Origin: Chrysemys picta bellii
Lineage: Eukaryota > Chordata > Testudines > Emydidae
DNA: 64,000 bases
Reading direction: 5' to 3'
Assembly: GCF_011386835.1 (NCBI RefSeq)
Contig: NC_088800.1
Span: 25,100,572 to 25,164,571 of the forward strand
The position numbers and the translations under genes were made by a program. The notes under the pieces were generated by a model. That model worked only from the letters and a program-made list of their open reading frames with translations, was not told the DNA's origin and made no database searches. How positions within the stretch are numbered: the first letter of the stretch is position 1; every line of letters starts with the position of its first letter. Shown here piece after piece: positions 44,501-51,800 of the stretch.

Positions 44501-44720
44501 TTTCTTTCTCCTCTACATCTGTGTGAAATATCCACACAAATGGGAAATTCACTAAATACAGAAGGGAAAAGGTGCAATGGACTATATAGAATAATGTAAA
44601 CTGGAAAACAAATGTGACTTAAGTTAACCATGTTTGTTAATATTAATTGAGACTAAGTACCTCATGATTTATGACAGTCCAGCCACCAGATGAATCACTG
44701 TCACTGGAATTTTCAGACAT
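11329..44720 (-). CDS. CCPG1: CCPG1, cell cycle progression 1, ER-phagy receptor (complete CDS, eight exons)
   Basis: Family knowledge: CCPG1 is a single-pass ER membrane protein. It binds LC3/GABARAP through an LIR motif and FIP200/RB1CC1 through two FIR motifs, driving ER-phagy. Seen: coding exons, in order, 44720-44661, 33164-33047, 27664-27585, 27389-27182, 21975-21721, 17995-17874, 14893-13482 and 11512-11329 join in phase into 812 codons plus TAA. Residues 14-17 are WTVI (LIR). Acidic SDI motifs follow at about 20-26 and 103-111. A basic RRRRAKKR patch precedes the membrane segment (about 222-241), and the rest is a lumenal coiled coil and Lys-rich region. The last residues, [16 protein letters not shown], match a known vertebrate CCPG1 ending. 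The introns hold most of the mobile elements in the window. The noncoding 5' exon(s) and promoter were not found. Confidence 0.96.
11920..12255. mobile_element. GC-rich palindromic hAT MITE, 336 bp
   Basis: The termini are CAGGGGTCGGCAATGTTCGG and the inverted caggggttggcaacgttcgg. The flanks ACTTAAAT (11912-11919) and ACTTAGAT (12256-12263) form an 8-bp duplication with one difference. The two arms of about 150 bases are near-identical inverted copies around a short GC-rich loop, so both strands show mirror-image open frames that are not genes. It lies in CCPG1 intron 7. Confidence 0.92.
13482..14893 (-). CDS. CCPG1: CCPG1 large coding exon 7 (coiled coil and basic region)
   Basis: The acceptor GTTTTAG ends at 14894 and the donor GTTGGT starts at 13481. 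The exon holds 470 codons plus two bases of a Ser codon. It reads [20 protein letters not shown] and a long heptad-like Glu/Leu region, then the very conserved [20 protein letters not shown] and [20 protein letters not shown] segments. A folded C-terminal part follows ([20 protein letters not shown]) and ends YDNSPHYGP. Reading through the donor gives Arg plus seven residues and a TGA at 13457-13459, a possible alternative C terminus. Confidence 0.97.
15128..15405. mobile_element. TTAA-flanked MITE, 278 bp
   Basis: The element is bounded by TTAA on both sides (15124-15127 and 15406-15409), with inverted ends GGCTAAGATT and AATCTTAGCC. Internally, tttttagtaaaagtcatgga pairs with a later inverted copy near 15220. 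TTAA duplication fits a piggyBac-like origin, but the terminal bases are not classic, so the superfamily is tentative. Confidence 0.65.
15690..16560. repeat. Unclassified interspersed repeat split by a MITE
   Basis: 15690-15754 and 16068-16560 read as two pieces of one repeat that I recall in part from turtle genomes (gagtgcttcaagatgtgtga ... tttttcagtagcggtgtttg). The TA-flanked MITE at 15757-16065 sits between them. No coding frame is supported. Class unknown. Confidence 0.4.
15757..16065. mobile_element. Tc1/mariner (Tigger-like) MITE, 309 bp
   Basis: The ends are CAGTAGAACCTCAGAGTTAT and, inverted, CGGTGGAACCTCAGAGTTGC. They are flanked by TA on both sides (15755-15756 and 16066-16067), the target duplication of Tc1/mariner elements. 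The inside is AT-rich with no transposase frame. Confidence 0.85.
16561..17873. other. CCPG1 intron 6 sequence without a recognised gene
   Basis: AT-rich intronic sequence. Short open frames on both strands show no family resemblance and no splice-phase fit with CCPG1. I see nothing else that can be supported. Confidence 0.6.
17874..17995 (-). CDS. CCPG1: CCPG1 coding exon 6
   Basis: The acceptor CTTTGTAG ends at 17996 and the donor GTGGGG starts at 17873. The exon completes Gly and encodes [20 protein letters not shown] and [20 protein letters not shown], the start of the lumenal coiled coil. It ends in phase 0. The GTGGGG donor is weaker than the others in the gene. Confidence 0.93.
18001..19784. 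other. CCPG1 intron 5 sequence, nothing recognised
   Basis: AT-rich intron. The reading frame that extends exon 6 upstream (18239-17996) continues across the acceptor and is not supported as coding. No repeat family was recognised. Confidence 0.6.
19785..19987 (-). repeat. MIR-type core SINE
   Basis: Read on the - strand this is the classic amniote MIR: gaggcagtgtggtccagtgg, a tRNA-like head, the core aagtcactttgtactgct, ccataaaatggggattatga, and a tail with caaagcactttgagatgtat and ATT repeats. It is old and diverged. Confidence 0.8.
21070..21222 (-). repeat. Probable pogo/Tigger-like MITE fragment
   Basis: The - strand reads gtggaaccccaattatctga, followed by aattgggaccggggtcagat and ttggataattagaag, the pattern of pogo-like ends (GGAACCCC...TTATC). 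The other end is not clear. Confidence 0.4.
21721..21975 (-). CDS. CCPG1: CCPG1 coding exon 5 with the transmembrane segment
   Basis: The acceptor CTTTTCAG ends at 21976 and the donor GTAAGT starts at 21720. It encodes [17 protein letters not shown], then the basic RRRRAKKR patch, then [20 protein letters not shown] and GFGHFY. The hydrophobic run is the single membrane segment, placing the N terminus in the cytosol and the C terminus in the ER lumen as known for the family. Confidence 0.95.
21976..23945. other. CCPG1 intron 4 sequence, nothing recognised
   Basis: AT-rich intronic DNA between exon 5 and the palindromic element at 23946. Scattered frames under 110 codons show no coding or family signal. 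Confidence 0.55.
23946..24235. mobile_element. Palindromic MITE, about 290 bp
   Basis: The ends are cggtatatctacacagcaac and, inverted, gggtatgtctacacaaaaaa, followed by tagacacc in both. The arms are near-complete inverted copies containing ccagctgacttg and gaagtctaca motifs. The terminal GTCTACAC is shared with the Harbinger-like elements of this window. The target duplication is not settled. Confidence 0.7.
24526..24787. mobile_element. MITE with aggcc termini, about 260 bp
   Basis: The inverted ends are aggccagatctatattagaa and aggccaagtatatattagaa. A possible 3-bp TAA duplication flanks it, which would fit Harbinger. There is no internal coding frame. Confidence 0.6.
25805..26394. mobile_element. 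hAT-type nonautonomous element, 590 bp
   Basis: The ends are TAGGGTTGCCAGGTG and, inverted, TAGGGATGCCAAC, with an 8-bp duplication ACTTGGAA at 25797-25804 and 26395-26402. The inside is C-rich on the + strand. Open frames across it are products of base composition, not genes. Confidence 0.88.
27182..27389 (-). CDS. CCPG1: CCPG1 coding exon 4 with second FIR-like motif
   Basis: The acceptor TTTTTTTAG ends at 27390 and the donor GTAAGA starts at 27181. The exon encodes [18 protein letters not shown] (second FIP200-interacting-like motif, residues about 103-120) and [17 protein letters not shown], both near-identical to vertebrate CCPG1. It ends with one base of a Val codon. Confidence 0.95.
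27585..27664 (-). CDS. CCPG1: CCPG1 coding exon 3
   Basis: The acceptor TACTACAG ends at 27665 and the donor GTATAC starts at 27584. The 80-base exon completes Ala and encodes [20 protein letters not shown] and TQAVPE. It fits the phases of both neighbours exactly and was located by splice sites rather than by a long frame. Confidence 0.88.
27940..28035. repeat. Fragment resembling a pogo-like MITE
   Basis: tcctccgttatccagacatc, then tctggataatccaagga and ctttggataatggattcc, show the alternating TTATCCAGA / TCTGGATAA blocks of pogo-like ends. Boundaries are not defined. Confidence 0.35.
28465..28722 (+). repeat. MIR-type SINE, plus strand
   Basis: Blocks in MIR order are agcattgaactgggactcag (tRNA-like), ttctgccactggtctgctgc, taagtaagtcacttcacctt, ctgtgcctctgtttcccttc and the tail gtaagcttcttgggacag, ending in an AAC run at 28708-28722. 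Confidence 0.72.
28757..29975 (+). mobile_element. 5'-truncated CR1 LINE with open RT frame
   Basis: A 5'-truncated CR1 starts within the reverse transcriptase at [15 protein letters not shown]. The catalytic motif [14 protein letters not shown], the [13 protein letters not shown] block and motif C FADDTK are all present. The frame is open from 28760 to the TAG at 29876-29878, with no internal stop or frameshift, and includes the conserved [14 protein letters not shown] and the C-terminal [14 protein letters not shown]. The 3' end carries the CR1 tail ggttggactagatgacctc and three attctatg repeats. No target duplication is seen, as usual for CR1. It lies in CCPG1 intron 2, antisense to the gene. 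Its intact frame suggests a fairly young insertion. The endonuclease domain is missing, so it cannot be autonomous. Confidence 0.95.
29976..31375. other. CCPG1 intron 2 sequence, nothing recognised
   Basis: No gene or clear repeat is seen. A short stretch at 30030-30075 resembles the CCPG1 exon 4 splice junction region (gaacatgtattggctgctag) and is noted among the findings. Confidence 0.5.
31376..32036. repeat. Degenerate GT-rich tandem repeat (minisatellite-like)
   Basis: The + strand is almost only G and T and repeats a diverged unit of roughly 100-200 bases. The unit begins gagatttgtg and continues with aggtgg, aataaggg, gtgaggg, gattattgtgtgtga and tggttgtgttg; starts are visible near 31647, 31744 and 31851. 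Long open frames here, in particular the Thr/His/Pro-rich - strand one, are composition artefacts. Confidence 0.7.
32325..32575. repeat. Turtle interspersed repeat, class not assigned
   Basis: aacaaggagtccttgtggca, then cttagagactaacaaattta, ataagctttcgtggg and cccacttcatcagatgcatg form a block I recall as highly repeated in turtle and other vertebrate genomes. I cannot assign its superfamily from this copy. Confidence 0.45.
33047..33164 (-). CDS. CCPG1: CCPG1 exon 2 of the coding region
   Basis: On the - strand the acceptor TTCTTCAG ends at 33165 and the donor GTAAGA starts at 33046. The exon encodes [20 protein letters not shown] and an acidic stretch ending PFDLR. GSDIE continues the first FIP200-interacting-like motif from NHE in the previous exon. 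It starts in phase 0 and ends with one base of an Ala codon. Confidence 0.92.
33316..34960. mobile_element. hAT element, 1645 bp, with long inverted arms and transposase relic
   Basis: The ends are TAGGGTAGTCAAGCGATTAA and, inverted, TAGGGCTGTCGATTAATTAC. A perfect 8-bp duplication AAACAAAG lies at 33308-33315 and 34961-34968. Unusually, the outer roughly 600 bases on each side are inverted copies of each other (for example gcctgcaagtccactcagac at about 33690 against its complement near 34575). Between them a transposase piece remains on the - strand. It lies in CCPG1 intron 1. Confidence 0.92.
34002..34325 (-). pseudogene. hAT transposase relic (C-terminal part)
   Basis: The frame reads [56 protein letters not shown] and ERHEVWNML. 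The block [18 protein letters not shown] is characteristic of hAT (ZBED-type) transposases just before the C-terminal dimerisation region. The BED finger, catalytic residues and dimerisation domain are missing, so it cannot work. Confidence 0.78.
35880..36530 (+). repeat. Unclassified repeat, copy A
   Basis: It shares order and sequence with 58745-59035 (tataagaccctattttacag against tataagaccctgttttcaat; then aaccatttgg, tctgcctc, ctccatgcttt). Its second half (36290-36400) is matched in reverse complement at 37540-37600. An A/T run of about 22 bases interrupts it at 36039-36060. Confidence 0.5.
37350..37620 (-). repeat. Unclassified repeat, inverted piece of the family at 35880
   Basis: On the - strand tagagatttgttagaagctg, ggcagctaaattctctgaag and caatgagcat follow the order seen at 36305-36365 on the + strand. 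This may be a second copy in opposite orientation or the other arm of one larger foldback. Confidence 0.45.
37641..38332. mobile_element. hAT-type nonautonomous element, 692 bp
   Basis: The ends are CAGGGCCGGATTAAATC and, inverted, CAGGGACAGATTAACGCAG. The flanks ACCAAGGT (37633-37640) and ACCACGGT (38333-38340) form an 8-bp duplication with one change. The inside holds G-rich gcaggagggg repeats around 37915-38110. Confidence 0.85.
38341..39229. other. CCPG1 intron 1 sequence, nothing recognised
   Basis: AT-rich intron with a short G run (39013-39019) and an A run (39030-39040). No gene or repeat family is recognised. Confidence 0.5.
39230..39880 (-). pseudogene. CR1-type LINE ORF1 relic (zinc-finger/esterase type)
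   Basis: The - strand reads a CxxC-containing start ([20 protein letters not shown]), an acidic coiled region, [18 protein letters not shown] and then, after lower-quality sequence, [14 protein letters not shown]. That last stretch resembles the GDSILR esterase block of CR1/L2-type ORF1. At least one frameshift lies between 39549 and 39712. The match is from memory of such proteins, so the clade is uncertain. Confidence 0.5.
40130..40470 (+). repeat. Possible LTR-type fragment
   Basis: tgctaaataaacaatacttt with an AATAAA near 40329, after a ctttttctctaaaagctttg block, resembles the R/U5 part of turtle LTRs I recall. No LTR ends or target duplication were found. Confidence 0.25.
41575..42480 (-). 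mobile_element. CR1 LINE internal fragment (ORF2 endonuclease end to pre-RT)
   Basis: The - strand from 42477 reads [20 protein letters not shown], then [16 protein letters not shown] (endonuclease GDFN block, with D changed to N), [45 protein letters not shown] and [17 protein letters not shown]. This is the CR1 ORF2 order. Stops and frame changes break it around 42130-42260 and 41780. Confidence 0.85.
42833..43000. mobile_element. Decayed hAT palindrome-type MITE fragment
   Basis: cagggatcagcaaaccctgg, then gctgctggtgggccgagatg, ggttggtttacct and cggccgggac follow the order of the elements at 11920 and 45314, but are strongly diverged. No second end or duplication is seen. Confidence 0.45.
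43076..43162. repeat. Fragment of an interspersed MITE ending in gtatatacagta
   Basis: cccattcataagccgacccc, the central ttttttactaaaaaaattca and tatgaacgagtatatacagt resemble one end of a MITE family I recall from reptile genomes (tataagccgacc ... cgagtatatacggta). Confidence 0.4.
43163..44660. other. CCPG1 intron 1 sequence, nothing recognised
   Basis: No gene, exon or clear repeat was found. Frames on opposite strands at 44012-44314 overlap each other and show no family resemblance. Confidence 0.5.
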
Positions 44721-44731
44721 TTTCAAAGTAG
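44661..44731 (-). CDS. CCPG1: CCPG1 exon with start codon and LIR motif
   Basis: On the - strand the acceptor CTTGCAG precedes 44731. Eleven bases of 5' UTR lead to the ATG at 44720-44718, and the donor GTACTT starts at 44660. The exon encodes [20 protein letters not shown]. The ATG is chosen because this N terminus matches vertebrate CCPG1 and carries the WTVI LC3-binding motif. Confidence 0.94.
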
Positions 44732-45313
44732 CTGCAAGTGAAAGTAAATCATGTTAGCATGCAACATATATCGTTATTGTAATTTTTTTCTAAAAATAAC
44801 AATTAAAAATTTATCCAGGTTAGAAAAGCACAGATCACACAGTTATACTACTTATATAATACTTTACAATTTACAGAATTGGAATAAACTGGAATAAAAA
44901 GAGCAGGTCTGTTTTGAAGAAAAAGGTATACTTTTGTATTTCAGTATTTAAAACTATAGTCTTGTAAAGTTAAGTAAATAGAGAGTATATGGACTTTCTA
45001 TATCAAGACCATGGGCAGTGTTTTCGGCCCTCATGGCTACACACCCCTTTTATCCATCTAAAATGCTCAAAATGTGATGAAAAAACAAAGTGCAATTACA
45101 TAATATATCCCAAGAATATTTGCTAAAAATAGACAAACAATTAAAGATTAAAGGTAATGCTGAGTGCTTAAGACACCAAGCAACTATAATGAAATCTAAT
45201 TAAAACCATTACTTGTCATAGCAACTATGCTCCTCTGAGATGACTGCTCATTTGAATCCCCAGTGTTTGAAGTCCAGCATGCTCCAAGGAAACAAACTTG
45301 GAATCTTTTAGAA

Positions 45314-45646
45314 CAGTGGTTCTCAAATTAGGGCCGCCGCTTGTTCAGGGAAAGCCCCTGGCAGGCCGGGCCGGTTTGTTTACCTGCCGCGTCCGCAGGT
45401 TCGGCCGATCGCAGCTCCCAGTGGCCGCGGTTCGCCACTCCAGGCCAATGGGGGCTGTGGGAAGCGGCGGCCAGTACGTCCCTCGGCCCGCGCCGCTTCC
45501 CGCAGCCCCCATTGGCCTGGAGTGGCGAACCGCGACCACTGGGAGCTGCGATCGGCCGAACCTGCGGACGCGGCAGGTAAACAAACCGGCCCGGCCTGCC
45601 AGGGGCTTTCCCTGAACAAGCGGCGGCCCTAATTTGAAAACCACTG
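45314..45646. mobile_element. GC-rich palindromic hAT MITE, 333 bp
   Basis: The ends are CAGTGGTTCTCAAATTAGGG and, inverted, cagtggttttcaaattaggg. A perfect 8-bp duplication TTTTAGAA lies at 45306-45313 and 45647-45654. The two arms are near-identical inverted copies. The core (gcaggttcggccgatcgc, ggccgcggttcgcca, ccaatgggggc) is shared with the element at 11920, while the ends differ. Confidence 0.93.
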
Positions 45647-45654
45647 TTTTAGAA

Positions 45655-46963
45655 AGTAAGGTCTATTGGAGTTACTTCCACCCCAACCCTCAAAAACAGG
45701 GTACAATCATTCTTCAATTCCTTCCACTAAGTAAGAAATCCCTAATAACTCCAAAGAAGTGGGGACTGTGATGTGGGTATAGAAAGTAGATTGATGAGAA
45801 CAAAACAATTTAAAGGTGGAATTTAGTTACAATAAACCGTGAACTTATAATTGCTGCTATAAGAGAGGGGTTAAGGAATGATTTTCAGAAAAGTACATGT
45901 ATGGTTGCAATTGATGTTTGTTTATTCCCATTTACCAATAAGATCCTGTTTTCTTCGTTATTAAAATAATAAGTTTCTAAGCACCACCCAAAAGACTAAA
46001 ATGAAAACTGTTACAAGTTCTTCATTTTTAGAAAGATCTAATCTACTTAAAAAAGATAAAGTGCTTCAAACTTTATAAACAATGTATACATTTATCACTT
46101 CTTAAAAAAAATTCCAAGTAATCGGAAAACTATTGAATCACGCTGTATTAGCCATCCAACAGAATGGAAGAGTAAGTTTATGGGATGCCAAGGTTGAATA
46201 AAACTTCTACAGAGTGATGATTAAATTGATAACACAAGAAAAGAGAGTCATAACACTTTGGTTCATAAATACGCACTGTTTACCAGAAATTTTGCCAGTT
46301 CAAAATATTCCTGATGAGAGTGCAAAAGTAGTATCTCGTTTAAACACATTTACTTTACTTATTACTGACCCTGTTGCCTTTATCCCTTTCTATATATTTA
46401 ACCATATTTAGAAGATATGAACTAAACATGAAACAGAACTCTTTTCAAAGATAAATGTCAACGTTACTCCATATGCTTAGCTGTAGCTAGGAATTTACAG
46501 GGGGGGAAATTACCTAATCTGGCTCCCTATTGGGTTTCTTAATAGTTATATTTGTTCAATCCCTGCAGTCACCACCAAATTTATTAGCAATTTTATAATA
46601 TTCCATTTTCTCATTAAATTATGCTAAAATGTTTAGGGTTTCTACAGAGATATGGTAACACTCAGACCTGATCACTGCTAATAGATTAAGAATTCTTAAC
46701 AATTAACAATTCAGATATCAATTCAGAATACTGAAAAACCAAAATAATTAAATTTTGGTCCATTTTAAAGAAAAGAAATTTACCTAACGCGAAGTACATT
46801 CATGCTTTCCATATAGATCCAGAAAGATACCAGCCAGTCCTTGGCTAACATATTTGGATTACCTAGACGCCTTATTAAAAAAATCCACGAAAATCAATAG
46901 AAAGAGACTCATTAAAATGAATGGGCTTTGGGGTCAGGTACAAGAAGGCTACCAGATCGGATC
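45655..46963. other. Upstream of CCPG1 start codon, nothing recognised
   Basis: AT-rich DNA, probably still intron between a noncoding CCPG1 exon and the ATG exon. No CpG-rich promoter and no exon was recognised. Confidence 0.5.
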
Positions 46964-47366
46964 TAAGTGCTTGTCTACATGGGAGAGTTTAAATCGGATT
47001 AAGTCACTAGTCTGGTTTGAAAAAAACTAAGAACACACAACCCCCATTCATTACAGTGAACTAACTCCGCATTTATTGCGAGATCTAGAATCCTCTTTCA
47101 AAGTGAAGTAAATTTGCTCCAAATTGAGTTAGTTCGATTTATTGTTCATGTGCACATAATGCTGCTGTGCATTACTTTGTCAGGCCTCTAACGGCTATCT
47201 CACTGTTTTGCGGGTAACCATCACTGACCTGTTTGTTTAACTCTGTGCACTTCCTTGCTCTGGTGTGAAGGTGACTGGATGTCTCCACCCGTTTAAAAAC
47301 TGGCAGGGGGCCAGATTTTGGCCATTGGATTTGATTGGTGCACTATTATTCAAGGAGCCCTACAAC

Positions 47367-47606
47367 CAGGGCCGGCTCCAGCCACCAGCGCAACAAGCTG
47401 GTGCTTGGACGGGCCATGGAAGGGGGCGGCATGTCTGAGTCTTCGGCAGCGGGTCCCTCAGTCCCTCTTGGAGGGAAGGACCGGTCGCTGAATTGCTGCC
47501 GAAGAATGAAGCGGCACGGTAGAGCAGCCACCAAAGTGCCGCCAATCGTGGCTTTTTTTTTTTCTCTACGCCGCTTGGGGCGGCAAAAAAGCTGGAGCTG
47601 GCCCTG
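47367..47606. mobile_element. hAT MITE, 240 bp, nested
   Basis: The ends are CAGGGCCGGCTCCAG and, inverted, CAGGGCCAGCTCCAG. A perfect 8-bp duplication CCTACAAC lies at 47359-47366 and 47607-47614. It sits in the Harbinger-like element, just before the Myb-like relic. Confidence 0.93.
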
Positions 47607-47614
47607 CCTACAAC

Positions 47615-47813
47615 ATGATTTGTGCAGCTGCTTGGAGCCATGCTGAGACCCTGGATCTCATCACCATGTGGGGAGACAGGAAGTTCTTGTGGTCAGCCAC
47701 CGGAATAAAGATCTTTTTGTGGACATAGTTAAGCAGATGACTGTGAGGGACCACAACCAGAATGCTGAACAATACAAGAAAAAGAATGAACAGTTTTACC
47801 ATCTCTGAGATTC
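47615..47813 (+). pseudogene. Myb/SANT-like DNA-binding protein relic of a Harbinger element
   Basis: The + strand reads AAAWSHAETLDLITMWGD, then after one frame change DLFVDIVKQMTVRDHNQ and YKKKNEQFYHL. The pattern W(S/T)xxETLDLIxxWGD fits the Myb/SANT-like proteins that accompany Harbinger transposases. It is frameshifted and ends in stops. Confidence 0.6.
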
Positions 47814-47845
47814 CCCCAAGACTGAAGAATCTCAGGGAAGGAAAG

Positions 47846-48110
47846 TCAGAAATGCATATAAAAAAAAATGCTGTCATAGTCTCTCTGGAATATTAACAAT
47901 AACCCACTGTGGGTTTTTCCTACTCTCAACCTATTCCACAAACAGAACCATCTTCCTTTCAAATGGCCAAATGCACGCTTGACTGTCATTCTGCAATTAC
48001 TGAGGTGGTAAACAGTTCCTTCTTTCTGTCCAAACAGCCTATGGATGGCTTCTTTAACCAGAGAAGCAGAGGATAAGCCGGATCTCCACACCGTTAATGT
48101 CCATAATCAA
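47846..48110 (-). pseudogene. PIF/Harbinger DDE transposase relic (C-terminal part)
   Basis: The - strand reads an NGVEI block near 48095, VKEAIHRLFGQKEG, then NCRMTVKRAFGHLKGRWFCL. The R-M-x-V-E-x-AFG-x-LK-x-RW motif is the last catalytic block of Harbinger transposases, and here the usual Glu is Lys. The upstream half is broken and partly split by the SINE at 48293. Confidence 0.68.
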
Positions 48111-48292
48111 TCCTCAAGCAAGACGACTGTATCACATACCCACTGCCTGTGTGTCGGTCTGTAATTAGGATCTTCCGGATTTCACTGTCCTGTTCCTGTC
48201 GCCACTCGCTGATTGCCACTGGACTTTTGACTTATGCAAATGTTATTTTCCCAAAAACTGGAAGATGCCTGTGAGGGACTTTTTTTAAAGTG

Positions 48293-48470
48293 TGGGGGGA
48301 AGGATAGTTCAGTGGTTTGAGCATTGGCCTGCTAAACCCAGGGTTGTAAATTCAATCCTTGAGGGGGCCATTTAGGGATTTGGGGATTTAGTTGGTCCTG
48401 CTTTGAGCAGGGGGTTGGACTAGATGACCTCCTGAGGTCCCTTCCAACCCTAATAATCTATGATTCTATG
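48293..48470 (+). repeat. tRNA-derived SINE with CR1-type tail, copy 2
   Basis: This is the same SINE as at 4217, with box A agttcagtggtttgagc, box B ggttgtaaattcaatcc and the tail ggttggactagatgacctcc up to ttctatgattctatg. It has inserted into the Harbinger-like element at 46967-53015. No clear target duplication was found. Confidence 0.87.
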
Positions 48471-48899
48471 ACTGGTGCACAACAGTCACCACACTATCCT
48501 TGACAGATAGAGGATTTGAAACCAATGGCATGGACACCATGACGATTGGAGATCCTTTATATGCTGCAGCCTTCATCCACCTTCACAGCCGTTGTAACAT
48601 TACACAACAGTTTCACCTCCATTGTACAGTTATCCTCCGTCTGCGCTGCTGTTAGGGACTTCTTGGACCACGCTTTGTCTGGAACCTCGCCCTTGACCGT
48701 TCTGCCATGGGTAGCCCTAAGGGAGTACATAACTCTAGGCAGCATCGCTCTCGTCATTGAGACACATAAGCCTCTCTACTACTACAAGGTGGTAATCCAT
48801 GGAGAGGATTGGGTTGAGCATCTCCGCAGCTGCACCCACGACTGAGCAGTCCTTTTTAGGGTCTACTCTGCTCACCCCATATGGGGAGGGGGTTAGAAA

Positions 48900-51800
48900 A
48901 GGTACCCTAAATATAGTCTTGCCTCTGTTTTTCCTGGCTGGATAGCCGCATCCAACAGGATCACCACCTCAGCGGTCGAAAATGTAAGAAACTTTCAAAT
49001 TTGGAACGTACGTACCCTGACAGACAACTCAAATACGACCGACCAGAGCCATGTACAGCCATTATTGCTTGGGAATTGAGTCGGTTTAACATCAATATTG
49101 CTGCTTAGTCTGAAACTAGAAGAGCTGATGAAGGACAGCTGAGGGAGGAGAAAGGAGGGTACACCTATTTCTGGAAGGGAAAATCTATAGATGAACCCTG
49201 ATTGCATGGAGTGGGCTTTGCTATAAAGAACAAGCTCGTAAGGTACCTCTCTGAGGTACCAGCTGGCATCAATGAGCGGTTTATGACACTCCAATTGAGG
49301 CTCACCAAAAATCAACAGGCAACTATTGTGAGCACTTATGAACCAACACTGGATGCCGATGAGAATGTAAAGGAAGATTTTTATTCTCAGTTGGAAACCA
49401 TTTTATCGGAGACCCCTACAAAAGACAAGATCATCCTTTTGGGGGATTTCAATGCACGTGTTGGACAAGACTCAGACCTGTGGAAAGGAACAATCGGGAA
49501 AGAAGGAATTGGCAAAAGCAATTCAAATGAAATTCTGTTCCTGACCAAGTGTGCTGAACATTAACTTACTATTACGAACAGTCTTTTCCGACAAAAGGAA
49601 AAGTTCAAAACATCTTGGAGACACCCACAGTCAAAGCACTGCCATCTCCACAACTATGTCATAGTTTGTGCCCGAAATCGTAGTGACGTACTTCTCACAA
49701 GAGCAATAACAAGTGCTGATGACTGTTGGACTGATCATCACCTTATTCAATCCACAATGAAAATTAAGATCGTTCCCAAATGGAGGCTGCAAAAGAAGCA
49801 GGTTAGGCGCAAGTTGAAGGTTCAAGATTTGAAGGACCCTATTAAGCATGACCACTTCAAAGCAGTATTAGAAGAAAAGCTCCCATCAGAGTTTCCAGAA
49901 GAAATTGAGGAACATTGGAGCCAGTTGAAAGCAGTAATCATCAATGCCTGTGAAGAAACCATAGGCTACCACACCAGAAAACATCAGGACTGGTTTGATG
50001 AGAATGATGCAGAAATTGAGCAACTCATCAACAAGAAGAGAATGGCATTTCATGGTTGGCAGAATGACATAAATATAAAGAGAGAAGCCCATGCCAAGGC
50101 GAGGGCGGAAGTCCAGCGTAAAACCAGAGAACTCAAGAACAAATGGTGGACTGGGAAAGCGCAAGAACTCCAACATCTCGCAGATATCCACAATACATGT
50201 GGTTTCTTTAGTGCTACCAAGGCTCTTTATGGGCCAATTTGCCATGGTATGAATCCTCTTCGCTCTAAGGACGAAACCACATGTCTGAAGGACAACAAAG
50301 CCATCAATTCTCGCTGGAAAGAACATTTTGAAGATCTCCTTAACCGTAATTCTATGGTTGCAGATGAAATCCTTGAGCAAATCCCTCAACAACCATTTAG
50401 GGATGAGCTCAGAGACCCTCCCAATTTGTATGAGGTACACAATGTCACCAAGCAGAAGAAGAACAACAAGGCAGCAGGTCTCGATGGGATCCCTGCTGAA
50501 ATCTTTAAAGACGGTGGACCAGAGCTAATTTGGCAGCTTTACCAGCTTATCCTTAAAATCTGGATAAAGGAGGAAATACCCAGTGAAATGAGGGATGCCC
50601 TGATTGTCACCCTCTACAAGAAAGGGGATAAGGTGGACAGTGGAAATTATCGTGGTATCTCCCTCCTAGCCACTGGAGGCAAAGTTCTGGCGCGGATCCT
50701 TGCAATCCGCCTTCTGCCCCGTCAGAAGAAATTTTACCAGAGTCACAGAGTGGTTTCCGACCACGTTGTGGAACTGTGGACAGCACGGTAGCTGCAAGAA
50801 AAGCGTCGGGAGCAAAACCAACCACTGTACATGGCTTTTATTGATCTAACTAAAGCCTTTGATTCAATGAATCGCTGTGCCCTCTGGATTGTACTTTCCA
50901 AGACTGATGTATTTGTCAGGACATCCAATGTCCTAAAATTGCTTCATGATAACATGAAAGCGACTGTTCTGAGCAGCAATGGCTCTCAGAGTGAACCTTT
51001 CAAAGTACAAACAGGAGTCAAACAGGGCTGTATCATCGCTCCAACCATGTTTGCGGTTTTTATTGCCATCATTCTTTACCTAATTGCTGGGAAGTTTACA
51101 GATGGCGTTGAAATCACTTACAGAATGGACGGAAAGCTGTTCAGGCTTAGCAGACTGAAAGCCAAGAGTAAGATCTTCACAACATCTATTGTGGAACTTC
51201 AGTATGCTGTTGACAACGCAATCTTTGCCCACTCTGAGAAAGATCTTCAAACTATATTGAATGTGTTTGTCGATACTTACGCATGTCTTGGCTTCACTCT
51301 TAATATTGAGAAGACTAAAGTGCTCTATCAGCCCTCTCCAAATGAAGTATTACATGCCCTATCTATCAAAATCAATGGAGTGGCACTGGAGAACGTTGAT
51401 CATTTCCTCTACCTTGGAAGTCATCTTTCATCCAAGGCAGATATTGATGCAGAAATTCAACACTGCCTGAGCTGTGCCAGTGTAGCTTTTTCTCGTTTAT
51501 GGCACAGGGTTTTTGAAGATCACAACATTCGAACAGACACCAAGCTTCTTGTTTATCAAGCCGTTATTCTCCCAACACTGTAGTTTGGGTCCAAAACTTG
51601 GACAACCTATAGACACCACTTGAAAGTACTTGAATGGCACCATCAACGCTGCCTTCATAAGATTCTGAAGATCAAATGGGAAGACAGGCGCACCAACATT
51701 AATGTTCTGGAAGAGGCAAAGACCACCAGTATCGAGGCAATGATCATCCGTCAGCAATTCCGCTGGACTGGTCACGTTGTCTGGATGCCAGACCATCACC

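Noticed and set aside
47335..47646. A 103-codon + strand frame and overlapping - strand frames
   Set aside because: They cross the hAT MITE at 47367-47606 and come from its GC-rich inverted sequence.
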